A stretch of 64,000 bases of DNA from contig NZ_WJFD01000007.1 in NCBI RefSeq assembly GCF_009647655.1, positions 124,001-188,000 of the forward strand, written 5' to 3'. Position numbers and translations under genes: made by a program. Below the pieces are notes generated by a model. The model searched no databases, was not told the DNA's origin, and saw nothing but the letters and a program-made list of their open reading frames with translations. Position 1 is the first letter of the stretch. Each line of letters starts with the position of its first letter. Origin of the DNA: Chitinophaga sp. SYP-B3965 (GTDB lineage Bacteria > Bacteroidota > Bacteroidia > Chitinophagales > Chitinophagaceae). Of this stretch, positions 14,412-22,502 are shown one piece after another.

Positions 14412-17285
14412 ATGGCAAAGCAAAAGCAAAAAACGGCAGACAAACCCGCTCCAGTGGCTAATAACGATGAAATGATCGAGGTATACGGCGCAAGGGAGCA
14501 TAATCTCAAGAACCTGGATATCAAGATCCCCAAGAACAGTCTGGTGGTGATCACAGGTATCAGCGGCAGCGGCAAATCTTCCCTGGCATTTGATACCATC
14601 TATGCAGAAGGACAGCGCCGCTACATGGAAAGCTTCTCCGCATACGCCCGCCAGTTCATTGGTGATATGGAAAGACCAGATGTAGACAAGATCACCGGTC
14701 TCTCTCCCGTTATTTCCATCGAGCAGAAAACAACAAATAAAAATCCCCGCTCCACAGTAGGGACCATCACAGAGATCTATGATTTCCTCCGTTTGCTCTA
14801 CGCACGCGTGGGCGAAGCATTCTCCTATAATACCGGCAAACGCATGACGCGTTTCTCCGAAGAAGAGATCATGGCACACATCTTCTCTCAGTATCCAAAA
14901 AAGAAACTCGTCATCTTGGCCCCCATTATCCGCGGCCGTAAAGGACATTACCGGGAATTATTTGAACAGCTCCGCAAACAGGGCTACCTCAAAGTTCGCG
15001 TAGACGGGGAAATACTGGAACTGAAAGAACGCATGCAGGTAGATCGTTACAAGATCCACGACATAGAACTCGTAGTAGACCGCATCCAGGTTCAGGACGA
15101 TGCACGCGTCCGCATCAGCCAGAGTGTACAAAAAGCACTGGCACTCGGCAAAGGCCTCATGTTCATCATGGAACATGAATCCAATAAAGTAAAACAATAC
15201 AGCCGCCAATTGATGTGTGAGGAAACAGGAATCTCTTACGAAGAACCTTCTCCCAACACCTTTTCCTTCAATTCCCCTTATGGTGCATGCCCCCGCTGTA
15301 AAGGTCTCGGTACCATCTACCAGATCAATATGGACGAAGTGTTACCAGACCGCAGTAAATCCATCAACGATGGCGGCCTTGCCCCATTAGGAGAAGCACG
15401 GGATACATTTACATTCAAACAGGTACAGCAACTCGCTAAAAAATATAAGTTCGCCCTCACCACGCCCATAGAAAAGATCCCGGAAAAAGCATTGAACGTT
15501 TTGCTCTTCGGAGATGAGAACGGAAAGCTGGAAGTGGATATGGGCTTTGAAGAGAACGGCACAGAAACACTGTCAACAGAATATGAAGGTGTCGTGAATA
15601 TGGTGCGCCGTTATTTCAATGACACTTCTTCAGATGCCGTACGCAATTGGGCAGAAGGTTTCATGCAACTGAGTACCTGTCCGGAATGTGAAGGTACCCG
15701 CCTGAAAAAGGAAAGCCTCATGTTCAAAGTAGACGGTAAGAACATTGCAGAACTCGGCGCCCTCAACCTCAGCAATCTGGCAGAATGGTTTGCCCAACTG
15801 GAAAAACGCCTCAACAATAAACAGAACGTCATTGCAAAAGACGTACTGAAAGAAATCCGCGAACGCCTGGGATTCTTGCTGGATGTAGGTTTAACCTATC
15901 TCACGCTCAGTCGCCCAACTCGTTCCCTCAGTGGGGGAGAATCACAACGTATCCGCCTGGCCACACAGATCGGTTCTCAATTGATGGGTATTACGTATAT
16001 CCTCGATGAGCCCAGTATCGGTTTGCACCAGCGGGATAACATGCGTCTCATAGATGCTATGCGTAATCTGAAGGCCATGGGCAACACGGTGATAGTAGTA
16101 GAGCATGATAAAGATATTATGCTGCATGCAGATCATCTCGTGGATATTGGCCCTGGTGCAGGGATCCATGGTGGTGAAATTGTAGCGCAGGGCACACCCG
16201 CAGAAATATTAAAACTCAACACTGCTACTGCAGGTTACCTGAATGGCATCCGCGAAATTCCCATCCCCAAAGAACGCCGCAAAGGAAATGGAAAATTCCT
16301 GGAGCTGAAAGGTGCTACCGGCAATAACCTGAAGAACGTTAGCATTAAATTGCCTTTAGGTACTTTCATTTGTGTGACCGGTGTTTCCGGAAGTGGAAAA
16401 TCCACGCTCATCAATGAAACATTATATCCCATTCTTTCCAAACATGCCTACGATTCCAAAATGGTACCGATGCCCTACAAAAGCATCAAAGGCCTTGAGG
16501 AACTGGATAAAGTGATAGAGATAGATCAAAGCCCTATCGGCCGCACGCCCAGAAGCAATCCGGCCACTTACTGCGGCTTCTTTACAGAGATCCGTCAGTT
16601 GTTCACCGCCATCCCGGAAGCAAAGATCAGAGGTTACAATGCCGGCCGCTTTTCCTTCAACGTAAAAGGAGGCCGCTGCGATGTTTGCGAAGGAGCAGGT
16701 GTACGTGTGATAGAAATGAACTTCCTCCCCGATGTATATGTACATTGCGAAAAATGCAACGGCCGCAGATACAACAGGGAAACTTTAGAGATCCGCTACA
16801 AAGGCAAATCCATTTCCGATGTATTGGATATGACAGTGGAAGAAGCGGTAGACTTCTTCCAGGCTGTGCCCTATCTTTACCGCAGAATTAAAACCCTGCA
16901 GGATGTTGGTTTAGGATATATCACCCTGGGCCAGTCTGCCGTAACCCTTTCCGGAGGAGAAGCGCAAAGGGTAAAAGTGGCCACCGAGCTGTCTAAAAAA
17001 GATACCGGCAAAACTATTTATATCTTAGATGAGCCCACTACGGGATTACACTTCCAGGATATCCAGTTGCTGCTGAATGTGTTAAATAAACTGGTAGACC
17101 GTGGTAACACGGTACTGGTGATAGAGCATAACCTGGATGTAGTGAAAGTAGCGGATTATGTAATTGATCTCGGACCGGAAGGAGGAGAAGGAGGTGGTAC
17201 TATTCTTGCTACAGGAACGCCCGAAGAAGTGAGTAAATGTAAAGAAAGCCACACGGCAAGGTTTTTAATAAAGGAATTGAAATAG
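14412..17285 (+). CDS. uvrA: Excinuclease ABC subunit A
   Basis: A 957-residue UvrA, the damage-recognition ATPase of nucleotide excision repair. The ATG at 14412 (MAKQKQKTADK) is preferred to a TTG 24 bp upstream. The two ABC halves carry Walker A GISGSGKSSLAF and GVSGSGKSTLIN; signatures LSGGESQRIRLA and LSGGEAQRVKVA; and Walker B LDEPSIGLH and LDEPTTGLH. Zinc-binding cysteines occur in CPRCKGLG and CPECEGTR and in CDVCEGAG with CEKCNGRRY. Everything needed appears intact. The family often lists itself under SOS control; here only a spaced inverted repeat is seen upstream. An unusual repeat array follows the stop codon. Confidence 0.97.
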   Translation: MAKQKQKTADKPAPVANNDEMIEVYGAREHNLKNLDIKIPKNSLVVITGISGSGKSSLAFDTIYAEGQRRYMESFSAYARQFIGDMERPDVDKITGLSPVISIEQKTTNKNPRSTVGTITEIYDFLRLLYARVGEAFSYNTGKRMTRFSEEEIMAHIFSQYPKKKLVILAPIIRGRKGHYRELFEQLRKQGYLKVRVDGEILELKERMQVDRYKIHDIELVVDRIQVQDDARVRISQSVQKALALGKGLMFIMEHESNKVKQYSRQLMCEETGISYEEPSPNTFSFNSPYGACPRCKGLGTIYQINMDEVLPDRSKSINDGGLAPLGEARDTFTFKQVQQLAKKYKFALTTPIEKIPEKALNVLLFGDENGKLEVDMGFEENGTETLSTEYEGVVNMVRRYFNDTSSDAVRNWAEGFMQLSTCPECEGTRLKKESLMFKVDGKNIAELGALNLSNLAEWFAQLEKRLNNKQNVIAKDVLKEIRERLGFLLDVGLTYLTLSRPTRSLSGGESQRIRLATQIGSQLMGITYILDEPSIGLHQRDNMRLIDAMRNLKAMGNTVIVVEHDKDIMLHADHLVDIGPGAGIHGGEIVAQGTPAEILKLNTATAGYLNGIREIPIPKERRKGNGKFLELKGATGNNLKNVSIKLPLGTFICVTGVSGSGKSTLINETLYPILSKHAYDSKMVPMPYKSIKGLEELDKVIEIDQSPIGRTPRSNPATYCGFFTEIRQLFTAIPEAKIRGYNAGRFSFNVKGGRCDVCEGAGVRVIEMNFLPDVYVHCEKCNGRRYNRETLEIRYKGKSISDVLDMTVEEAVDFFQAVPYLYRRIKTLQDVGLGYITLGQSAVTLSGGEAQRVKVATELSKKDTGKTIYILDEPTTGLHFQDIQLLLNVLNKLVDRGNTVLVIEHNLDVVKVADYVIDLGPEGGEGGGTILATGTPEEVSKCKESHTARFLIKELK

Positions 17286-17690
17286 GCAAGCCCAATAACC
17301 AAAGGCAAAAATCCCGGAAACCGGCAAAGCCCAATCAATAAAGCTTCCAATGCAAAAAATCCCTCACCCGGATTTTTGCCAAAGGAACTAAAACCGGCAA
17401 AGCCCAGTCAATAAAGCTCCCAACGAAAAAAATCCCTCACCCGGATTTTTGCCAAAAGGAGTTAAAACCGGCAAAGCCCAGTCAATAAAACATCCAATGC
17501 AAAAAATCCCCCTTCGGATTTTTGCCAAAGGAACTAAAACCGGCAAAGCCCAGTCAATAAAGCTCCCAATGCAAAAAATCCCTCACCCGGATTTTTGCCA
17601 AAGGAACTAAAACCGGCAAAGCCCAGTCAATAAAGCTCCCAATGAAAAAAATCCCCCCTTCGGATTTTTGCCAAAAGGAACTAAAACAAG
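17286..17690 (+). repeat. Tandem array of about five 73-bp hairpin repeats
   Basis: The marker GGCAAAGCCC starts at 17323, 17396, 17470, 17542 and 17615, giving periods of 73, 74, 72 and 73 bp; a degenerate copy precedes and a partial copy follows. Each unit contains a hairpin such as GCAAAAAATCC / GGATTTTTGC, with loops alternating between CTCACCC and a CCCTTC type while the stem is kept. On either strand the 3' arm carries five or six T, so single units could act as weak terminators. The array fills the whole gap between uvrA and the next gene. Confidence 0.92.
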
Positions 17691-17712
17691 CAAATTGCCC
17701 ACAAAGAGATTT

Positions 17713-18210
17713 ATGAAATACATTTTGCTGATAGCCTGCATCCTCACCCTCTTCATCGCTTGCAACGATGATACCAAAGTGTGCGATGTAGATGTACGCA
17801 CAGAAACGCGGGTGCGTTTCCGAACTAAACCACGCGGCCTTCAGGAAAGAGATACCACCCTGCCGGAAGTTACCCTGTTTGCCGTAGGCAAAGACAGCAT
17901 CTACCGAAGCCAGAGAGGCCTCACTGGTATGCAGTTCTCCTTAGACCGTTTGAGTGACAGTGCCCGTTTCTACTTCCGGACAGATGATTCCGTCAGGACA
18001 GGACCAGCAGACACATTAATAGTATCAGACGTCCTCGTTTTTTACTATAAACGGCAACCCAAATTTGTATCCGCAGGATGCGGGATAATCCTCACCTATG
18101 CCATTGATTCTGTGAAATATACCACCGGTAATTCGCCTATCAAGACGCTGCTGGTCAATCAACATATTGTAACAACAGGAAATGAAACGAATATTACACT
18201 CACTTTTTAG
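17713..18210 (+). CDS. DUF6452-like lipoprotein
   Basis: The ATG at 17713 gives a 165-residue protein with a lipoprotein signal peptide (MKYILLIACILTLFIAC, lipid-modified Cys17). The upstream in-frame TTG lies in the last repeat unit and is rejected. The mature part is small and beta-rich and begins CDVDVRTETRVRF. It resembles the Bacteroidota-specific DUF6452 family, which is commonly encoded beside DUF6048, and that is the arrangement here: the next gene starts 29 bp before this one ends. Function is unknown; the localisation is the periplasmic face of a membrane. Confidence 0.68.
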   Translation: MKYILLIACILTLFIACNDDTKVCDVDVRTETRVRFRTKPRGLQERDTTLPEVTLFAVGKDSIYRSQRGLTGMQFSLDRLSDSARFYFRTDDSVRTGPADTLIVSDVLVFYYKRQPKFVSAGCGIILTYAIDSVKYTTGNSPIKTLLVNQHIVTTGNETNITLTF

Positions 18211-18898
18211 TACCCTGCTGGTATTACTGGCCGTTAATGCTGTTGCACAAGAACCCAAAAAGAAAAAGGATTCAGTGCCGGTGATAACAATTCCCGTACC
18301 TGCCGGAGTTCGTGTGGGCGTAGATATTTCCCGTTTCGCCCTTAAATATTTTCAACCGTATCGTACAGACGTTACAGTGAACCTCGATGCCCGGTATAAC
18401 GACAGGATCTACATCGCTTCAGACCTCAGTTTTAATAGTGTATACCACCTGGACCAGAATTATAAATATATCAGCAACGGCATGTCCGGCACCATTGGTA
18501 TCAATTATAACCTGCTCAAAAAAACCGTACCCAAAGAGAATTTCATTATCTATGGCGGGTTGCGGTACGGACTGGCCGTGTTCACGTATAAAGTCCCGGA
18601 ATACCGTATCTATAATTTATATTGGGGAAATATCCGGGGCAGCGTACCGGAAACCACCAAGATGGCACACTGGATAGAAATGACCGTGGGCATGAAAGTA
18701 GAAGTGCTGAAAAATTTCTATCTTGGCTGGAGCCTGCACGAACGTATCCTCGTGAATGGTGCATTGGCTAACCAGGATTTTCCACCCCTGGTGATCCCTG
18801 GCTTTGGAAAAGGATACAAGAAAAGCGCATTTGATTTTCAATATAGTGTTTCCTACCTGTTCCCTTTATGGAAGGTAAAACAGGCCGTGAAACTCTAA
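18182..18898 (+). CDS. DUF6048-like outer-membrane beta-barrel protein
   Basis: A 238-residue protein with a Sec signal peptide (LLVLLAVNAVAQ) and a short lysine-rich linker. The rest alternates hydrophobic and polar residues in strands (RVGVDISRFALKYF, FIIYGGLRYGLAVF, FYLGWSLHERILV) and ends with an aromatic-containing strand (FDFQYSVSYLFPLW), as expected of a small outer-membrane barrel. It overlaps the preceding lipoprotein gene by 29 bp, so the two are probably translated together and may form a complex. Assignment to DUF6048 is from recalled gene order and general pattern, not an alignment. Confidence 0.65.
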   Translation: MKRILHSLFSTLLVLLAVNAVAQEPKKKKDSVPVITIPVPAGVRVGVDISRFALKYFQPYRTDVTVNLDARYNDRIYIASDLSFNSVYHLDQNYKYISNGMSGTIGINYNLLKKTVPKENFIIYGGLRYGLAVFTYKVPEYRIYNLYWGNIRGSVPETTKMAHWIEMTVGMKVEVLKNFYLGWSLHERILVNGALANQDFPPLVIPGFGKGYKKSAFDFQYSVSYLFPLWKVKQAVKL

Positions 18899-19090
18899 AA
18901 GGATGTAGATTTTTAGCTTAAGCCCTTTCAGCGGCATTTATTTAGATACTGTATTAACCCTTGCGATGGATTTCTATCTCTTATAGGAGACTGAGATCGG
19001 TGGCATGATTAATTTATCTAAAGTGCATCCGGAAAGGATAAATAATGTATTTTAGAATTACCTACAACTGAGCCCCCTGACTGTTTAGCT

Positions 19091-20863
19091 ATGAACCTTA
19101 TCCTTCCGATATTGCCCATAACGCTTACCCGCCTGTTTCCGAGCAGGGTGAGAGACTTTTTTTCCGCTTTGCAGAAATCAGGTTCAGAAAATGTAACAGA
19201 CGAAGATGAAAAAAGGCGCATCATCCTGGTGAATACCATCAGCCTGGCCATTTGCGTATTGCTGATCGTTATCACTCCTTTTTTCTATGCAGTAACAGAC
19301 ACACCCGAGATCATCATATATCCGGTCATGCTCGATTTTGCCGTCACGTTTTCCGTGATCCCGTTAAATCGAATGAAGAAACACCTGGCCGCCAGTATTA
19401 CTATCTATGTGATCCAATGTGCCTCCATTATGTATTTCGGCCTGTTGTTTAGTAATGTAGTGGCATTGGAGGCCATGATCATCTTCCTGATCTCTATTAT
19501 CTACCTGATTTTCAAAGAGAACAAGTACAGGAGGATATGCCTGGCCATTGCTATTTCCACCCTGGTGATCATGGAGATCTTTTCCTATTTCAAGCTCTTC
19601 CCGGCTATCCGTTTTAGCTACGATACCACTTTTGTATTGCATAGCCTGGTGATCAGCGGCATCCTGGTACTGATCATCATTGTGAGCAGACCTTATATCA
19701 GGAGTAATGATACCAACCAGGCCCTGAAGCTGGCCAATCACTTTAAGAAAATATTTGTACACCAGGTAACACATGAAATGAGAACACCCCTCAATGCCAT
19801 TTATGGGGTAGCGCAGTTATTAAAACGGCAGATCATGTTGAATGATCAGTTCAAAAGCCTGGAAATATTAGTAGATCAGCAACTGGATGCCATCAATAAT
19901 ACACGGAGCATTATTAATAATGTGCTGGATATGGCACAGATAGAATCCGGTGTGATCAGTAAATCAGAGAAAGAACATTTTCTGCTCAAACCCTTCTTTT
20001 ACAAAATAACAGAAGTGAATAAAGTGATGGGCAGGTCAAGGAATATCCGTCTCCGGCTGAGCATAGAACAAATGCCGGACGTGTTATACGATGATATCCT
20101 GAACCTTCACCAGATCACCACCAACCTGCTGGCCAATGCCCTCAAATATGCAGATCGCAATTCACTGGTAGAGTTGAAGATCACGGGAATGGGTAACAAA
20201 TGGAGCCTGCAGGTGATCAATCAGGGCCCTGTGATCACGCCGGAAAAACAGGAACTGATCTTCAATCCCTTCGTTACCGATAAAAGCAAATACATAGAGG
20301 GTACAGGATTGGGATTATACATTGTAAGTGGAAAAGTAAAATCCATGGGAGGCGCTATTTCCATAAGCAGCGATGCAGTCGGTACCATCTTCACCGTGCA
20401 GCTCCCGCTCTTTGAAGGAAATATGGAATTGATAAAAGAAGAAAAAGATGAGGACGAAATGTGGGCCGATCTTGGCCATATCAATGTATTACTGGCAGAG
20501 GATAATGAATTGAGTGCTCAACTGCTTTCCCGTATGCTGGCACAGATCGGTTGTAATACAACCTGGGTAAAGAATGGCCTTGAACTCATTCAGCAGGTGG
20601 GAAAACATATCCCCGATATCATCATCATGGATTTCCATATGGAAGTGATGGACGGAGAACAAACTTTATATCATCTCAAACAGATCCCCGCGTATAAAAA
20701 TATTCCAGTAATAATCTCCACCGGTGATGCATATGCAGAAACGCGCGATGCCTTTTTAAAAGCAGGCGCCGATGCTTTTATTGAAAAACCTATCAACTAT
20801 AGTTCTTTAATAAAAGTCCTGAAAATGCATCTGCATCATAACAGCCAAGAGTTACTGGAATAA
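19091..20863 (+). CDS. Hybrid sensor histidine kinase with receiver domain
   Basis: A 590-residue protein. Residues about 50-205 contain around six membrane segments with little extracytoplasmic sequence. HisKA follows with phospho-accepting His228 in VTHEMRTPLNAIYG. The HATPase domain has NLLANALKYAD (N box) and GTGLGLYIV (G box). A C-terminal receiver begins INVLLAEDNELSAQLL with phospho-acceptor Asp514 in IIIMDFHMEVMDG and the conserved Lys in FIEKPI. It would sense a membrane or intracellular signal and pass phosphate to its own receiver. No separate regulator or phosphotransfer protein lies nearby, so its output partner is unknown. Confidence 0.92.
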   Translation: MNLILPILPITLTRLFPSRVRDFFSALQKSGSENVTDEDEKRRIILVNTISLAICVLLIVITPFFYAVTDTPEIIIYPVMLDFAVTFSVIPLNRMKKHLAASITIYVIQCASIMYFGLLFSNVVALEAMIIFLISIIYLIFKENKYRRICLAIAISTLVIMEIFSYFKLFPAIRFSYDTTFVLHSLVISGILVLIIIVSRPYIRSNDTNQALKLANHFKKIFVHQVTHEMRTPLNAIYGVAQLLKRQIMLNDQFKSLEILVDQQLDAINNTRSIINNVLDMAQIESGVISKSEKEHFLLKPFFYKITEVNKVMGRSRNIRLRLSIEQMPDVLYDDILNLHQITTNLLANALKYADRNSLVELKITGMGNKWSLQVINQGPVITPEKQELIFNPFVTDKSKYIEGTGLGLYIVSGKVKSMGGAISISSDAVGTIFTVQLPLFEGNMELIKEEKDEDEMWADLGHINVLLAEDNELSAQLLSRMLAQIGCNTTWVKNGLELIQQVGKHIPDIIIMDFHMEVMDGEQTLYHLKQIPAYKNIPVIISTGDAYAETRDAFLKAGADAFIEKPINYSSLIKVLKMHLHHNSQELLE

Positions 20864-20899
20864 AGAGGAATGTCGGCTTACTAACTGCAGCTTACTTAG

Positions 20900-20967
20900 C
20901 CCATAGCCCACTTACTGCTAGCTCACTTGCTTATACCCATAGCCCGCTTATTGCTAACTCACTTGCT
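20900..20967. repeat. Two direct repeats of 32 bp (period 36 bp)
   Basis: CCCATAGCCCACTTACTGCT and its continuation at 20900-20931 recur with three substitutions at 20936-20967. A weaker related sequence lies just before. The repeats fill the short gap between the convergent histidine kinase and terpene synthase genes. Confidence 0.75.
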
Positions 20968-20983
20968 ATTCCCTCAATCCCCC

Positions 20984-22111
20984 TTAACCGACCTTCTCAG
21001 CAGTTTGCAATTGCGTTTCTTCCCAGATAGAATCCATCCTTTTGAAACGTTTAGTATAAACCTGCCACATCCAGCTAGCCTGTACACTTCTATCCAGGTC
21101 AGATAAATGAATACGCAGTTTGCTCACCATTACAGGATCACTCGCAGAAAGCTGTTCACATTTTTTCTCGATCTGTGCAGCCAGGTCCATAAAATCCATC
21201 AGCAGGTCCCGCACAATAGCAGCAGAGCTGTAGATCACATCCTGCAAAGACATCTCCGGATTATTCAGCGCAATAGACATCAGCAGGTTCGAGTCTGAAT
21301 CATTGTCAATCACTTCCTTCTCAAAAGAGAAGAGGTCATTCATCAAACATCCAATTAAAGCCGCTGCTTTGTGCAGTCTTTTCATCCTTTGCACCACTTT
21401 GATCTTGGATAACCACTGCCAGTCCAGGAACACGCCCGTGCTGTATTCCACCAGCATCACAATATGCGGCATACCGGAAGTATGGTTCCGCATGTCAATG
21501 TACTTGTCTACCGTAGGAATAAAACCTAACCCTTCCACATTACAATCCTTGTGCGTTACTGCAATATGATAAGAGTAAAGTTTCAGGAACTGCGCAAACC
21601 ATTCGGCCGGGGCCGTTTGCTGAATGTCCTTCAGGATCTCCGCATTGGCCAGTTCCAATGGATGGGCATTGTCTACCGTTTCCAGTGTTTCGTCAATGCA
21701 GGCCATCCGGTAAATGAGATGTTTGGCATTGAGCTGTTGCCGGGATGTTAAATTGCGGAAGATCTCGCGGCCCATGGTGTCGTTAAGATAGTAGTCGATG
21801 GCATTGTTCTTTACCATGGCAGCCATTCTTTCAAAAGTGGCCGTCGGAAAAACGTACAGTACACAACTGATGTAATGTTTGGCATTTTCCATCCAGATGC
21901 CGTAATGTTCCCCAAACTGCCGGGCCAGTTGGGTCAGTTCAGCACTCTGAGGATGTGGATTGTACCTTTTGCAGTAAGTGTCCAGTCTGAAATCTCCGTA
22001 GTTAAAGAGATCCTGAAGGGAAAAGGTAGAAGTTTTGAGCAATTGTGCGTACTCGTTTTGCACTCTTGCCAATGTGTCTTGTGTGGTTGCTTTCACATGA
22101 TGATTGAACAT
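20984..22111 (-). CDS. Class I terpene synthase family protein
   Basis: A 375-residue all-helical cytoplasmic protein. The metal-binding NSE triad is perfect: N258, S262 and E266 in NDLFSFEKE. The pyrophosphate-sensor arginine is R208 in IDMRNHTSGMP, 50 residues before the triad as usual. The aspartate-rich motif is atypical: IDYYLND (residues 105-111), with isoleucine where the first Asp of DDxxD usually stands. The C-terminal RY pair is replaced by KRFKR. It should cyclise a prenyl diphosphate, but product and chain length cannot be read. No prenyltransferase or P450 gene is adjacent. A perfect inverted repeat lies 31-49 bp upstream of the start. Confidence 0.85.
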   Translation of the reverse strand: MFNHHVKATTQDTLARVQNEYAQLLKTSTFSLQDLFNYGDFRLDTYCKRYNPHPQSAELTQLARQFGEHYGIWMENAKHYISCVLYVFPTATFERMAAMVKNNAIDYYLNDTMGREIFRNLTSRQQLNAKHLIYRMACIDETLETVDNAHPLELANAEILKDIQQTAPAEWFAQFLKLYSYHIAVTHKDCNVEGLGFIPTVDKYIDMRNHTSGMPHIVMLVEYSTGVFLDWQWLSKIKVVQRMKRLHKAAALIGCLMNDLFSFEKEVIDNDSDSNLLMSIALNNPEMSLQDVIYSSAAIVRDLLMDFMDLAAQIEKKCEQLSASDPVMVSKLRIHLSDLDRSVQASWMWQVYTKRFKRMDSIWEETQLQTAEKVG

Positions 22112-22141
22112 AACTTTTGAATTTGATATGAGGAAATCGAA

Positions 22142-22160
22142 GGTTAACGGCTTGTTAACC
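22142..22160. promoter_or_regulatory. Inverted repeat upstream of the terpene synthase gene
   Basis: GGTTAAC-GGCTT-GTTAACC, perfect 7-bp arms, 31 bp upstream of the minus-strand ATG. The symmetry and position suggest an operator for a dimeric regulator, or a small leader hairpin. Confidence 0.45.
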
Positions 22161-22380
22161 AGTTAAAAGTTACGTAATTGGGCATCAATGTTTAAGCCGG
22201 CAGGAGCTGGATTATGGAAGGAAGATTAGATAAGTGTTAGTTTAAATATAAAAGTGATTTCGTATAGAGGAGTTACATAAAACAGGGCAGGTGATTTTTT
22301 TATAAACTTTCTTGAAAGAGATAAGAAAGATATGTCTTACATAGGCTCGACATAGGCTCAGTGTTTGACCAGGGTTTGAT
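22161..22380. other. Intergenic stretch upstream of the terpene synthase gene
   Basis: This should hold the minus-strand promoter of the terpene synthase. I find no convincing TAnnTTTG element and no gene. CATAGGCTC occurs twice, around 22343-22360. The sequence is AT-rich. Confidence 0.4.
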
Positions 22381-22417
22381 AAAAAAAGAGGGTACATCTG
22401 ATGATGCACCCTCTTTT
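22381..22417 (-). terminator. Rho-independent terminator after the SUKH-RGG gene
   Basis: On the minus strand, AAAAGAGGGTGCATC pairs with GATGTACCCTCTTTT apart from one mismatch, and a run of seven T follows. It ends the elaA/SUKH unit about 85 bp after its last stop codon. It is roughly symmetrical and may work on both strands. Confidence 0.85.
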
Positions 22418-22502
22418 GTATATGTTTGATTTAATAACCTCAATGATAAAGATCTCTGATCGGGCCCTTCTTAATAAAGGCTATCCTTGCATTTTCAGGA
22501 TC

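Noticed and set aside
17286..17690. CRISPR array
   Set aside because: The whole 73-bp unit is repeated with no unique spacers, and no cas gene is in the window.
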